64,000 nucleotides of DNA, taken from the NCBI GenBank assembly GCA_041396705.1, contig JAWKYB010000020.1, positions 1 through 64,000 on the forward strand, in the 5' to 3' direction. Below are positions 42,324 through 51,389 of this stretch, piece by piece. Position 1 is the first letter of the stretch, and the number at the start of each line of letters is the position of its first letter. The DNA is from Alphaproteobacteria bacterium (GTDB lineage Bacteria; Pseudomonadota; Alphaproteobacteria; CALKHQ01). The translations under genes and the position numbers were made by a program. A model generated the notes under the pieces. The model did not search any database. It was not told where the DNA came from and worked only from the letters and a program-made list of their open reading frames with translations.

Positions 42324-43655
42324 TTAGTGCGGGCGCACGCGGCCGGCCAGCGCCTCCGGCGCCGGCCCGCCGGTGGCCCAGTCCAGTAGCTCGACCGTGT
42401 GCACCACCGGCAGGCCGGTGCCGCTGCCGATCTGGGTCATGCAGCCCAGGTTGCCGGCGGCGATCACGTCCGGCTGCAGCCGCTCCAGGTTCGCCACCTT
42501 GCGGTCGCGCAGGCGGCTGGCGATCGCCGGCTGCAGCAGGTTGTAGGTGCCCGCCGAACCGCAGCAGATGTGCGATTCCGTGGCCTCGCGCACCTCGAAG
42601 CCGGCCTGCTTCAGCAGCGCCTTCGGCGCCTCGCGCACCTGCTGGCCATGCTGCAGCGAGCAGGCGGCGTGATAGGCGACGGTCAGCGCCGGCCGGCCGT
42701 CGGCCATGCCGGCCAGCCCCAGCTCGGCGACGAACTCGGTGATGTCGCGGGTCAGCGCCGAGACCGTTGCGGCGATGCCGGCATAAGCGGGCTCGTTGCG
42801 GAACATGAAGCCGTAGTCCTTCACGGTCGTGCCGCAGCCGGAGATGTTGATCACGATCGCGTCCAGGCCGGCCCCGTCGATCTCCGCCGCCCAGGCATCC
42901 AGGTTGCGCCGCGCCAGCGCATAGGCCTGCGCTTCCTTGCCCATGTGATGGACCAGCGCGCCGCAGCAGCCGGAGTTGCGCGCGATCACCACCTCGACCC
43001 CGTGCCGCGTCAGCAGGCGTACCGTCGCCTCGTTGATCGCCGGCGCCAGCACCTGGTTGGCGCAGCTGTGGATCAGCGCCACCCGCTTGCGGCGGGGCCC
43101 GACCGCCGGAAACACCTGCGGCGCGTCGACCGGCGACGGCGTCGGCAGGCGCGCCGGCGCCAGCGCCAGCATCGCCTTCACCCGCGGCCCCAGCGTCGGC
43201 CCCAGCAGGCGGCCGGCCAGACCGGTCAGCGGGCGGGCGAGACCGGCGGCGAGCAGCGCCGGCCGGAACCAGCGCGGCCGCACCAGCAGCCAGGCCAGCA
43301 GCGCGCGCAGCGCCCGGTCGTGCAACGGCCGCCGGAATGTCGCTTCCACATGGGCGCGGGCATGGTCGACCAGATGCATGTAGTGCACGCCGGACGGGCA
43401 GGTGGTCATGCACGACAGGCACGACAGGCAGCGGTCGATATGGCGGGCAACCTGGGCATTGGCCGGCCGGTCGTTCTCCAGCATGTCCTTGATCAGGTAG
43501 ATACGGCCGCGCGGGCTGTCGAGCTCGTCGCCCAGCAGCACATAGGTCGGGCAGGTCGCGGTGCAGAATCCGCAATGCACGCATTTGCGCAGGATCTTTT
43601 CGGATTCCGCGATGTCCGGGTCGGCGAGCTGGGCGAGCGAGAAGTTGGTCTGCAT
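42324..43655 (-). CDS. glcF: Glycolate oxidase iron-sulfur subunit (GlcF)
   Basis: 443-residue electron-transfer subunit of the three-part glycolate dehydrogenase. Two [4Fe-4S] ferredoxin motifs are at CVHCGFCTATCPTY (about residues 26-38) and CLSCLSCMTTCPSG (about 74-86); the CCG-domain cysteines are in NSGCCGALVHHMG and HICCGSAGTYNLLQ. Starts 2 bp after the glcE stop, so they form a tight operon. glcD, the catalytic FAD subunit, is absent from this operon. Confidence 0.94.
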   Translation of the reverse strand: MQTNFSLAQLADPDIAESEKILRKCVHCGFCTATCPTYVLLGDELDSPRGRIYLIKDMLENDRPANAQVARHIDRCLSCLSCMTTCPSGVHYMHLVDHARAHVEATFRRPLHDRALRALLAWLLVRPRWFRPALLAAGLARPLTGLAGRLLGPTLGPRVKAMLALAPARLPTPSPVDAPQVFPAVGPRRKRVALIHSCANQVLAPAINEATVRLLTRHGVEVVIARNSGCCGALVHHMGKEAQAYALARRNLDAWAAEIDGAGLDAIVINISGCGTTVKDYGFMFRNEPAYAGIAATVSALTRDITEFVAELGLAGMADGRPALTVAYHAACSLQHGQQVREAPKALLKQAGFEVREATESHICCGSAGTYNLLQPAIASRLRDRKVANLERLQPDVIAAGNLGCMTQIGSGTGLPVVHTVELLDWATGGPAPEALAGRVRPH

Positions 43656-43657
43656 GG

Positions 43658-44917
43658 TCAGAGTCCGGCCACCATCCGTCCCGGGTTGAACAGGCGCAGC
43701 GGATCGAACTGGTCCTTCAGCCGCTCCGCCAACGCCGCCAGCGCCGGCGGCTGCGGCTGGAATACCGGCACGGCGGCGCGGATCGCGGTCGGCGCGCGCA
43801 CCAGCGTGGCGTGGCCTGAGCTGGCCTCGGCCGCAACCGCCGCGCGGACCGCCGCCGCCCCGCCGTCGTCCTGGCCCGAGACCGCCGCCCAGACCAGCCC
43901 GCCGGCCCAGTCGAAGAAGCAGCTGCAGTCCGCCCGCGCCGCGATCGCCGCCGCGACCGCCGGCCCCTGCGTCGGCGGTACGCTGAGCCGCCAGACCATG
44001 TCCCTGGCCGGGTCGGTGTGCGGCGGCGCCAGGTAATGCACGTCACGGACCTCGACCCACAACGTGCGCGAAGCCTCGTCGTCGAGGACGTCGACGGCAC
44101 CGAACGTGGCGAGCTCGCCGGCCAGCGCGTCGACCCGGGCCGCGACCGAGGTCGGGAAGCCCTCGATGCGCAGCAGCGTCGCCGCGCCGGCGCCGCCCAG
44201 CACCGGCGAACGCCCGGCGATCTGCGGCGGCAGGTGGGCCGCGCCCGATACGTCGTGGCTGCTGTTCATGGCGGCGGCCAGCGCCCGCTGGCCGCGCACG
44301 GTGTCGAGGCCGTGCAGCAGCAGGGTCCGCGTCGTCTCCGGCGCCGGCAGGGCCTTCACCGACAAGGCGTCGAACGCGACCAGGGTGCCCCAGGCGCCGG
44401 CGACCAGCTTGCTGACGTCGTAGCCGGTGACGTTCTTCACCACGCGGCCACCGGCCTTGAACGGCGTGCCGCGGCCGCTGACGCCGCTGAAGCCGAGCAG
44501 GTGGTCGCGGCCGGCGCCGGCCCGGATGCGCCGCGGCCCGGCGAAATCCGCGCTCAACGCGCCCGCCAGCGTGCCGCCGCCGGCGCCGCCGCCGAGCAGC
44601 GGCCCGAGGTCCACCGGCTCGAAGGCGAACATCTGCCCGGCTTCCTCGAGGGCGGTGGCCAGTGCGCGCATCGGCGTCGCCGCGCCGCAGGTCAGCACCA
44701 GCTCGGCGGGGTCGTAGTCCTGGATGCCCGACAGCCGGTCCAGCGCCAGCACGGCGGCCGCCTGTACCGGGCGGCCGACCGTGCGCCGGGTGCCGGTGCC
44801 GACCAGCTCCAGCGGCTGGGTGCCGCCGACGGCCTCGGCGACGGCCTCGGCCAGCTCGGCCGGGGTGCCGGGGCGGAAGGATGCTGCGATCTGGGTCTCG
44901 GGCTCGGTCTCGGTCAT
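43658..44917 (-). CDS. glcE: Glycolate oxidase FAD-binding subunit (GlcE)
   Basis: 419-residue FAD (PCMH-type) subunit. PLELVGTGTRRTVGRPVQAA, YDPAELVLTCGAATPMRALA and GGGAGGGTLAGALSADFAGP make the FAD-binding core; RAGAGRDHLLGFSGVSGRGT and GGRVVKNVTGYDVSKLVAGA are specific to GlcD/GlcE proteins. The C-terminus ends FDPLRLFNPGRMVAGL as usual. First of the glcE-glcF pair. Oxidises glycolate from phosphoglycolate salvage or environmental sources, together with GlcD. Confidence 0.93.
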   Translation of the reverse strand: MTETEPETQIAASFRPGTPAELAEAVAEAVGGTQPLELVGTGTRRTVGRPVQAAAVLALDRLSGIQDYDPAELVLTCGAATPMRALATALEEAGQMFAFEPVDLGPLLGGGAGGGTLAGALSADFAGPRRIRAGAGRDHLLGFSGVSGRGTPFKAGGRVVKNVTGYDVSKLVAGAWGTLVAFDALSVKALPAPETTRTLLLHGLDTVRGQRALAAAMNSSHDVSGAAHLPPQIAGRSPVLGGAGAATLLRIEGFPTSVAARVDALAGELATFGAVDVLDDEASRTLWVEVRDVHYLAPPHTDPARDMVWRLSVPPTQGPAVAAAIAARADCSCFFDWAGGLVWAAVSGQDDGGAAAVRAAVAAEASSGHATLVRAPTAIRAAVPVFQPQPPALAALAERLKDQFDPLRLFNPGRMVAGL

Positions 44918-45155
44918 CGGTCCTCGGTCCGGCGTCGACGGCTACGCGATCCTAGCGCGCCGGGCGCCGCTGGCGAGCGCCATTGCATGTAATCGCTTAC
45001 CTGTCGCGCCGAAGCAAGCCGCCTGCGCGCCAGTCGGGAGCGAAAATCCCTTGCACAGCATAGGCTTATGGTTGACCGCCGGCCATCGGCCGTGGCACGC
45101 TCGGCCACGGGTCTGCGGCCGCCCTGGCCGGCACCGGCAAATGAGAACGAACCGG

Positions 45156-45437
45156 ATGACAAAATCGGAACTCATTCAGCGGCTGGCACAGCGCAATCCG
45201 CACCTGTATCAGCGCGACGTCGAGCGGATCGTCAGCACGATCTTCGACGAGATCACCGAGGCGCTGGCGCGCGGCGATCGGGTCGAGCTGCGCGGCTTCG
45301 GCGCCTTCTCCGTCAAGCAGCGTGGCGCGCGCACCGGGCGCAACCCGCGCACCGGCGAATCCGTGGCGGTCGACGAAAAGAGCGTGCCGTTCTTCAAGAC
45401 CGGCAAGGAACTGCGCGAGCGGCTGAACACCGACTGA
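45156..45437 (+). CDS. ihfB: Integration host factor beta subunit
   Basis: 93-residue DNA-bending protein: MTKSELIQRLAQRNPHLYQR, RVELRGFGAFSVKQRGARTG and GRNPRTGESVAVDEKSVPFF, with the proline of the intercalating arm in RNPRTG. Internal ATG chosen to give the usual IHF-beta start; an ATG five codons earlier also exists. Divergent from glcE. The alpha subunit gene is not in the window. Confidence 0.95.
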   Translation: MTKSELIQRLAQRNPHLYQRDVERIVSTIFDEITEALARGDRVELRGFGAFSVKQRGARTGRNPRTGESVAVDEKSVPFFKTGKELRERLNTD

Positions 45438-45549
45438 CCGCCGCGTCCCGGCCGCGACAACGCGGCCGGCCATGCCGGCTGACAAGCCGGGCGCGAAGTG
45501 CCAGTGTGCAGGGCATGAACCCGCAACCGCGACCGGGGCCGATGCCGTC

Positions 45550-45903
45550 ATGATCCGATTCCTGCTCTGGCTGATCGTCGGCCTGCCGGTCGGCTTCGTG
45601 CTGGTCTCGCTGGCCGTTTCCTCGTCCGACGACGCCGCGCTGCGGGTGTGGCCGTTGGCCTATGAGCTGCGCGCGCCGGTCGGGCTGGTCGTGCTGGCCA
45701 CGCTGATCGTCGCCTTCTTCGTCGGCATGGCCTGCGCCTGGCTGCTGGGCGGTCGCACGCGCCGCCGCCTGCGGACCCAGCGCCGGCAGATCGAGGACCT
45801 GCGCGACGAGATCGCCGCCACCCATGCGCGGCTGGGCCAGGCGATGGCCGGCCAACAGGGTGGCGCCAGCCAGCGGGCGCTGCCGCCGTCGAAGGCGGCC
45901 TGA
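45550..45903 (+). CDS. LapA-domain (DUF1049) membrane protein
   Basis: 117-residue protein with two membrane helices (FLLWLIVGLPVGFVLVSLAV and VGLVVLATLIVAFFVGMACA) then a basic coiled coil (RRRLRTQRRQIEDLRDEIAA). This is the LapA lipopolysaccharide-assembly domain plan. Lies after ihfB as in many proteobacteria, where the pair is conserved. lapB is not adjacent. Confidence 0.82.
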   Translation: MIRFLLWLIVGLPVGFVLVSLAVSSSDDAALRVWPLAYELRAPVGLVVLATLIVAFFVGMACAWLLGGRTRRRLRTQRRQIEDLRDEIAATHARLGQAMAGQQGGASQRALPPSKAA

Positions 45904-45930
45904 CGGCACAGGGACCGGCGCGGACCGATC

Positions 45931-46869
45931 ATGCATCTGATCGATGCGCGCGCTGTCGCGGACATCCTGACCGAGGACGTGGCCCGGGCCGCGCTGGCGG
46001 ACGCCTTCCGTGCCGGCGCGACCGAGGCGCCGCCCCGGCACGTGCACGATCTTGACGGCGGCACCTTGTTGCTGATGCCGGCATGGGACGTGCGCGCCGT
46101 CGGCGTGAAGCTGGTCACGGTGGTGCCCGGCAACGCCGCTCGCGGGCTGCCGGCGGTGCATGCGCAGTACCTGCTGTCGGACCGCGCGACCGGCCGGCCG
46201 CTGGCGCTGATCGACGGCGAGATGCTGACCCTGCGCCGTACCGCAGCCGCGTCCGCGCTGGCCTCCAGCTTTCTCAGCCGGCCGGACAGCCGCCACCTGG
46301 TGATGGTCGGCGCCGGCGCGCTGGCACCGCACGTGGTCGCGGCCCACTGCGCGGTGCGCCCGATCGCGCGGGTGACGATCTGGAACCGGACGGCTGAGCG
46401 GGCGCGGGCGCTGGCCGCCCGGCTCGACCGGCCGGGCCTGCATGTCGCCGTCGCCGACGACCTCGAGGCCGCGGTCCAGGCGGCGGACATCGTCAGCTGC
46501 GCCACGCTCAGCACGACGCCGCTGGTCCGCGGCGCCTGGCTCAGGCCCGGCACCCACCTCGACCTGATCGGCGGCTTCCGGCCCGACATGCGCGAGGTCG
46601 ACGACGATGCGGTGGTGCGCTCCACCCTGTTCGTCGACACCCGACCGGGCGCGTTGGCCGAGGCCGGCGACCTGGTCCAGCCGATCGCCGCCGGCCTGAT
46701 CGCGGCGACGGCGGTGCGGGCGGACCTCGCCGCGTTGTGCCGGGGAACGGCTGCCGGCCGGACCGGGCCGGCGGAGATCACGCTGTTCAAGTCGGTCGGC
46801 GCGGCGCTCGAGGACCTGGCGGCCGCCCTGGTCGTTCATGACCGCGTCGGAGGTTCGCATGGCGGTTGA
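45931..46869 (+). CDS. Ornithine cyclodeaminase/mu-crystallin family protein
   Basis: 312-residue NAD(P)-dependent enzyme. MHLIDARAVADILTEDVARA, VKLVTVVPGNAARGLPAVHA with the substrate-Lys region, MLTLRRTAAASALASSFLSR and the Rossmann HLVMVGAGALAPHVVAAH are present, then IVSCATLSTTPLVRGAWLRP and HLDLIGGFRPDMREVDDDAV. Family members are ornithine cyclodeaminases, alanine dehydrogenases or ketimine reductases; the substrate is open. The next gene, a flavin amine oxidase, starts inside its 3' end, so the two act together, perhaps on an N-substituted or cyclic amino acid. Confidence 0.88.
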   Translation: MHLIDARAVADILTEDVARAALADAFRAGATEAPPRHVHDLDGGTLLLMPAWDVRAVGVKLVTVVPGNAARGLPAVHAQYLLSDRATGRPLALIDGEMLTLRRTAAASALASSFLSRPDSRHLVMVGAGALAPHVVAAHCAVRPIARVTIWNRTAERARALAARLDRPGLHVAVADDLEAAVQAADIVSCATLSTTPLVRGAWLRPGTHLDLIGGFRPDMREVDDDAVVRSTLFVDTRPGALAEAGDLVQPIAAGLIAATAVRADLAALCRGTAAGRTGPAEITLFKSVGAALEDLAAALVVHDRVGGSHGG

Positions 46870-47989
46870 GCATTGTGCGACGCTGGTGGTCGGCGGCGGG
46901 ATCATGGGCCTTGCCGTCGCCTGGGCGCTGGTCCGGCGCGGCCAGCCGGTGACGGTGGTGGAGCAGGGCGCCATCCCCAACCCGCTGGGCTCGTCGGTCG
47001 ACCGGCATCGGCTGATCCGCTACGCCTATGGCGCGGAGACCGGCTACATGCGCATGGTCGCCGACGCCTATCCGGCGTGGGAGCGGCTGTGGGTCGACCT
47101 CGGCGTGAGGCACTATGCCGAGACCGGCACGCTGATCCTCGAATCCGGCGGCGGCGACTGGGCGGCCCGCTCGGCGGCGGCGATGGCGGCCGACGGCCTG
47201 GCCGTCGAGGCGGTGTCGCCTGCCGCGGCGCACCACCGCTGGCCGATGCTGCGCGCCGACTTCCCGGGCGAGATCCACTATGCGCCGTCGGGCGGCGTGC
47301 TGTTCGCCGAGCCGATCGTGCGCGCGCTCGGCGCATGGCTGGACGCGCGGCCGGAGCTGGCGACCCTGGTGACGGCATCGCAGGTCGTTGCGGTCGACGC
47401 CGCCGGCGCGAGGATTGCGTTGCGCGACGGGCGCACGCTGGCGGCGGATAGGCTCGTCATCGCGGCCGGTCCGTGGACCGGGCGGCTATTGCCCGAGTTG
47501 GCCGCCGCGCTGTCCCCGTCGCGCCAGGTTGTGGTCTATTTCGCGCCGCCGGCCGACCTGGCGGCCGCGTGGGCCGGCGGCCCGATGATCCTCGATATCG
47601 GCACCGCCGATGCGCTCTATGCGGTTCCGCCGGTGCGCGGCACCGGGTTGAAGATCGGCCGGCATGCCTTCGGCCCGGCCGCCGACCCCGACATCGACCG
47701 CGAACCCGCACCGGCCGACATCGCGCCGATCCGCGCGGCGGCGGCCCATTGCCTCGCCGGGTTCGACCGCTATGGGGTCGCGTTCGCACGGACCTGCTTC
47801 TATACCGTCGCGGACGAGGAACGCTTCATCGTGCGCCCGGTCGTGCCCGACGGCCGGACCTGGGTGCTCGCCGGCTTTTCCGGCCACGGGTTCAAGTTCG
47901 GACCCCTGATCGGCGAGCGGCTGGCCGCGGCGCTGTGCGGCGAGGCTGCGGCAGCGAACGTGCAGGCCTGGGCTGCCGGCCGCGGCTGA
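46859..47989 (+). CDS. FAD-dependent oxidoreductase (DAO family, sarcosine-oxidase-like)
   Basis: 376-residue flavoenzyme. The FAD-binding LVVGGGIMGLAVAWALVRRG and ADRLVIAAGPWTGRLLPEL are typical, and SSVDRHRLIRYAYGAETGYM resembles the monomeric sarcosine oxidase / N-methyl-tryptophan oxidase group. Cys313 in RTCFYTVADEERF matches the cysteine that binds FAD covalently in that group. The C-terminal SGHGFKFGPLIGERLA closes the active site. Start ATG chosen 6 nt after GGAGG; an ATG 7 codons earlier is less good. Coupled to the cyclodeaminase. Confidence 0.87.
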   Translation: MAVEHCATLVVGGGIMGLAVAWALVRRGQPVTVVEQGAIPNPLGSSVDRHRLIRYAYGAETGYMRMVADAYPAWERLWVDLGVRHYAETGTLILESGGGDWAARSAAAMAADGLAVEAVSPAAAHHRWPMLRADFPGEIHYAPSGGVLFAEPIVRALGAWLDARPELATLVTASQVVAVDAAGARIALRDGRTLAADRLVIAAGPWTGRLLPELAAALSPSRQVVVYFAPPADLAAAWAGGPMILDIGTADALYAVPPVRGTGLKIGRHAFGPAADPDIDREPAPADIAPIRAAAAHCLAGFDRYGVAFARTCFYTVADEERFIVRPVVPDGRTWVLAGFSGHGFKFGPLIGERLAAALCGEAAAANVQAWAAGRG

Positions 47990-48135
47990 CCCGCAGGGGC
48001 AGTTGACCGCGCGGGGCGCCGGCGGTCTCGCTTTGCTTGTCGGTGCGTAACCGTCTGGTAAGGTGGCCGCAGTCAGCCGACCGCTGCCGTGGCGTTCGAT
48101 CCGCGACAGCCTTCATTGGTTTGCGGGGGATATCG

Positions 48136-48996
48136 ATGGGGCATCTTCTCTGCCGCGGCCGCGGCATGCTGGGCGCGATCGGCATAGCCGGGCTTGTCGG
48201 GACGCTCGCCGCCTGCGTGCCGGCAGGCGGACAGTCCGGCGGGCAGGCAGGTGGCCAGTCGGGCGGGCAGTCGGGCGGGATCGGCTTCATCCCGGTGACC
48301 ACGCCCCCGGTCGGCGCATCCGGCGGTGCCGCCGCCCCGACCCGGCCGGCGGTGACCACGGGGCGCTTCGGCGAGATCGCTGATTCCGACCTGCGCAACC
48401 TGGTGTCCGGGATCAGCATTCAGGGCACCGACATCGCCGGCAGCCGGTTCTGCTCCTACTACGATCCGAACGGCACGGTGACGACGGTGACCCCCGGAGC
48501 CCCGTCGCGCAGCGGAACGTGGACGATCACCAACGGCCAGGTCTGCGAGAGCAAGGGCGGCACCGGCAGCTGCAGCCGGTTCGACTTCCAGCCGCCGACC
48601 TACCAGACGGTGACCATGACCGCCACCGACGGCTCCGGCGCCTTCCCGCTGACCGGCGCGGTGTCCGACGGCAATGCCTGCGGCTCGAGCGTCACGCCCG
48701 GCGTCTCGCCCGACCAGGTCAACGGCTACAGCGTCAGCCAGGTGACCTTCACCGACGCCCAGGGCATCCGCCTCGGCACCTATCGCAACAATGCGGCGGG
48801 TTCCTGGGTCGAAACCGACGCCTCGGGTGCCGTCACCTTCACCTTTACCGAGATGCAGCGCGACGAGTGGTCGGTCTATCTGCGCGACTACACCCGCAAC
48901 GTCGACATCCAGCTCGACCTGTATACCCGCGAGGTGAAGTACGCGCCGGCCGGCCAGCAGCGCGCGGCGCTCTACCGGATCAGCGACGCGCGCTGA
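48136..48996 (+). CDS. Putative lipoprotein with GGQS-repeat linker
   Basis: 286 residues, family unknown to me. The lipobox LVGTLAAC puts the lipidated Cys at residue 27, so an outer- or inner-membrane lipoprotein is expected. It is followed by a flexible glycine/glutamine linker (four GGQ[S/A] units), a Thr/Pro stretch and a domain of about 190 residues with paired cysteines (FCSYYDPNG, GQVCESKGGTGSCSRF, NACGSSV) and DEWSVYLRDYTRNVDIQLDL near the end. ATG 48136 follows GCGGGGGAT. Single gene in its neighbourhood. Confidence 0.72.
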   Translation: MGHLLCRGRGMLGAIGIAGLVGTLAACVPAGGQSGGQAGGQSGGQSGGIGFIPVTTPPVGASGGAAAPTRPAVTTGRFGEIADSDLRNLVSGISIQGTDIAGSRFCSYYDPNGTVTTVTPGAPSRSGTWTITNGQVCESKGGTGSCSRFDFQPPTYQTVTMTATDGSGAFPLTGAVSDGNACGSSVTPGVSPDQVNGYSVSQVTFTDAQGIRLGTYRNNAAGSWVETDASGAVTFTFTEMQRDEWSVYLRDYTRNVDIQLDLYTREVKYAPAGQQRAALYRISDAR

Positions 48997-49046
48997 ACGG
49001 CGATGCGTTGTTCGGCTCTGCCAACGCGCGGGCGCGGCCGGAAGGC

Positions 49047-49655
49047 CTAGCCCAGCGGCTTTCTGAAGGTTTCGAAGTCAGGATCCCAGGGCGTCTTTGT
49101 CTGCTCGACGTGGGTGGTGACCTTGCCCGTCACCAGGTCCTCGGTGCCGTGATAGGTCTCATGGGTCAGGTCGTAGTGCACGGCCTTCTGACCCAGATAT
49201 TCATAGCGGTAGGTCTTGACCAGGCAGTCCTTGATGTCGCCGAAGATCGATTCGCGCGAGACCATCACGCGCATCGGTGCGGTCTCCGACTGTACCACCC
49301 GCATGCCGCCGCCGCAGCGCAGCAGGAAGTAGCCCCCGGCGACGAGCAGCGTGTTGATGTTGCCGAGGCTGTAGGTCAGCCGCTCGTCGAGGAACAGGTC
49401 TCCCGGCAGGTTTTCGCCGAGGATGAGGTTGAAGCGCTCCGACACCTTCGACGCGAAACCCAGCTCGGTGATGTCGCCGAGGATGTCCGGATACATCAGC
49501 GGGCTGATGTCCAGCGTGTAGTCGCCTTCCTCCTTCGACCTGTGCCGGTGGGTAATGTAGTTGGACGGACTCTCCATCGAGGAAGACGGGCTCGCCAGCG
49601 GGTTGTGAACCAGACTGGTGGCCCGGCCGCAGCCGATAATCAATCGCTTCGCCAT
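49047..49655 (-). CDS. SAM-methyltransferase-like protein (degenerate)
   Basis: 202 residues. RLIIGCGRATSLVHNPLA looks like a shortened motif I, YTLDISPLMYPDILGDITEL like motif II with the acidic pair, ERFNLILGENLPGDLFLDER like motif IV, and NINTLLVAGGYFLLRCGGGM like the post-motif strand of class I methyltransferases. The SAM loop is GCG, not the full GxGxG. So a divergent or inactive methyltransferase is the best guess. Start from the ATG at 49655; longer starts are possible. Confidence 0.55.
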   Translation of the reverse strand: MAKRLIIGCGRATSLVHNPLASPSSSMESPSNYITHRHRSKEEGDYTLDISPLMYPDILGDITELGFASKVSERFNLILGENLPGDLFLDERLTYSLGNINTLLVAGGYFLLRCGGGMRVVQSETAPMRVMVSRESIFGDIKDCLVKTYRYEYLGQKAVHYDLTHETYHGTEDLVTGKVTTHVEQTKTPWDPDFETFRKPLG

Positions 49656-49847
49656 GACATTCACCCGGAAACGCGGTGCTCCGGCGCGTCGACCGTGGTG
49701 CGCGTTGAATGCCTCGACATTGTGCGCAGGCATCGGCGCGACGCGGGCGGCCGGATCGGGAGCGAGCGGAACATGGGGCCCCGGCGGGCGCAGTGGCGTT
49801 TCGCACAGGGCGCCGCGCCGGCGATGCCGGCCGGCGCTTGCCGCCCG

Positions 49848-50513
49848 CTAGCTGGAGACCGGGATCACGTAGTCCAGCACCGAGAAGAAGTGCATGATCG
49901 AGCCGGCGAGCGTGAACAGGTGCCAGATGGCGTGGCTGAACGGCACCAGCCGCCAGAGATAGAACGGGGTGCCGACCGTGTAGAACACCCCGCCCAGCAG
50001 CAGGAACATGAAGCCGCCCGGGTGCAGCACGTCGACCAGCAGCCAGGCGCTGTAGAGGAAGCCGAACCAGCCCATCGCCACGTACAGGATGGTGGAGAGC
50101 AGGTCGAAGCGCTTGGGGTCGGGTCCGGCAAAGGCGATCACCTTGAACGCGATGCCGGCCACCGCCATCGCCCAGATCACGCCAAACAGCGGCCAGCCCA
50201 GCTCCGGCGGCAGGGCCAGCAGCGCGAACGGCGTGTTGGTGCCGGCGATCAGCAGGTAGATGGAGCAATGGTCCATCATGTCGAACCAGCCGTGGACGCG
50301 CGGGTGGTTGATGCTGTGGACCAGCGAGGAGCTGAGATAGACCAGGATCAGGCTCGATCCGAAGATGGTAACGGCCGTGACCGCCGTGCCCGAACCCACG
50401 TCGGAGGCGGACACGACCATAATCACCAGGGCAGCGATCGCCAGCCCGGCGCCGATCATGTGGGTTACTGCGTTGGCGGCTTCTTCGAGCCGCGCGATCC
50501 GCGCTTCGGCCAT
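49848..50513 (-). CDS. Hemolysin III / PAQR family membrane protein
   Basis: 221 residues with seven helices. HlyIII signatures: EEAANAVTHMIGAGLAIAAL, SSLVHSINHPRVHGWFDMMD then HCSIYLLIAGTNTPFALLAL, and PFSHAIWHLFTLAGSIMHFF. The Ser, His and Asp residues that bind zinc in PAQR proteins are present. Known members act as ceramidase-like or haemolysin-like proteins; the role here is not predictable. Divergent from trpF. Confidence 0.9.
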   Translation of the reverse strand: MAEARIARLEEAANAVTHMIGAGLAIAALVIMVVSASDVGSGTAVTAVTIFGSSLILVYLSSSLVHSINHPRVHGWFDMMDHCSIYLLIAGTNTPFALLALPPELGWPLFGVIWAMAVAGIAFKVIAFAGPDPKRFDLLSTILYVAMGWFGFLYSAWLLVDVLHPGGFMFLLLGGVFYTVGTPFYLWRLVPFSHAIWHLFTLAGSIMHFFSVLDYVIPVSS

Positions 50514-50725
50514 TGCGGTCTCCGCTGTCCTCGCTGTCCTCGCCTCGCCAGTGAATATAAGTTCCGCGGCGGGGGCTGCAAAGCGTTCGCAATCACATTG
50601 CCGGGAAGCCCGGTCGAATTGTGGCGCGGGCGTTGCGCGGGCGCAATCCAGGCTGCCGATCGCCCGCAGCCATTGCTTTTCCGTGGCGCCGAGGGCACAT
50701 GGGGCGCAACCGGAGGACCAGCACG

Positions 50726-51369
50726 TTGCGCCCGCTAGCCAAGATCTGCGGCCTGAAGACGCCCGACGCGGTCGATGCGGCGGTGGCGGGGGCGCCGCCT
50801 TCCTCGGCTTCGTGTTCTACCCGCCGAGCCCGCGCGCGATCGCCCCGGACGAGGCGGCCGCATTGATCGACGCCGTGCCCGCGGGGATCGAGCGTGTCGG
50901 CCTGTTCGTCGATCCGGACGACGACCTGCTCGCTGCGGTGCTGGCTGCGGCGCCGCTGTCGATGATCCAGCTGCACGGTCACGAACCGCCGGAGCGGGTC
51001 GACGCCATCCGCGCCCGTTTCGGACTGCCGGTCATGAAGGCGCTGGCGGTGGCCGAGGCCGGCGACCTGGCCGCCGTGCCGGCCTATGCGCCGCACTGTG
51101 CCTGGCTGCTGTTCGACGCCAAGCCGCCGCACCGGGCCGACGCGCTGCCGGGCGGCAACGCGCTCAGCTTCGACTGGCGGCTGTTGCGCGACGGTCCCGG
51201 CGTGACGCGCTGGATGCTGGCCGGCGGGCTCGATGCCGGGAACGTCGCCGAAGCGGTCAGGCTGACCGGCGCGCCGGCCGTCGACGTGTCGTCGGGCGTG
51301 GAAAAGGCGAAGGGGGTCAAGGACCCGGCGCTGATCGCGGCGTTCCTGCGCGTCGTCGCCGGCCTGTAG
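50726..51369 (+). pseudogene. trpF: Phosphoribosylanthranilate isomerase, frameshifted
   Basis: TIM-barrel enzyme of tryptophan synthesis (PRA to CdRP). LRPLAKICGLKTPDAVDAAV holds the catalytic-Cys KICGL motif; GAAFLGFVFYPPSPRAIAPD, IQLHGHEPPERVDAIR, GGLDAGNVAEAVRL and VDVSSGVEKAKGVKD follow. The first 22 residues and the rest lie in different frames. The break is in a run of five G near 50790, where a sixth G would restore the reading VAGGAAF. That pattern suggests a sequencing/assembly deletion as much as a mutation. TTG start 50726 (after GGAGG) is chosen; an in-frame ATG 9 codons earlier is possible. No trpBA neighbour. Confidence 0.83.
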
Positions 51370-51389
51370 CCGGCGAGGGCGCCGTCGCG

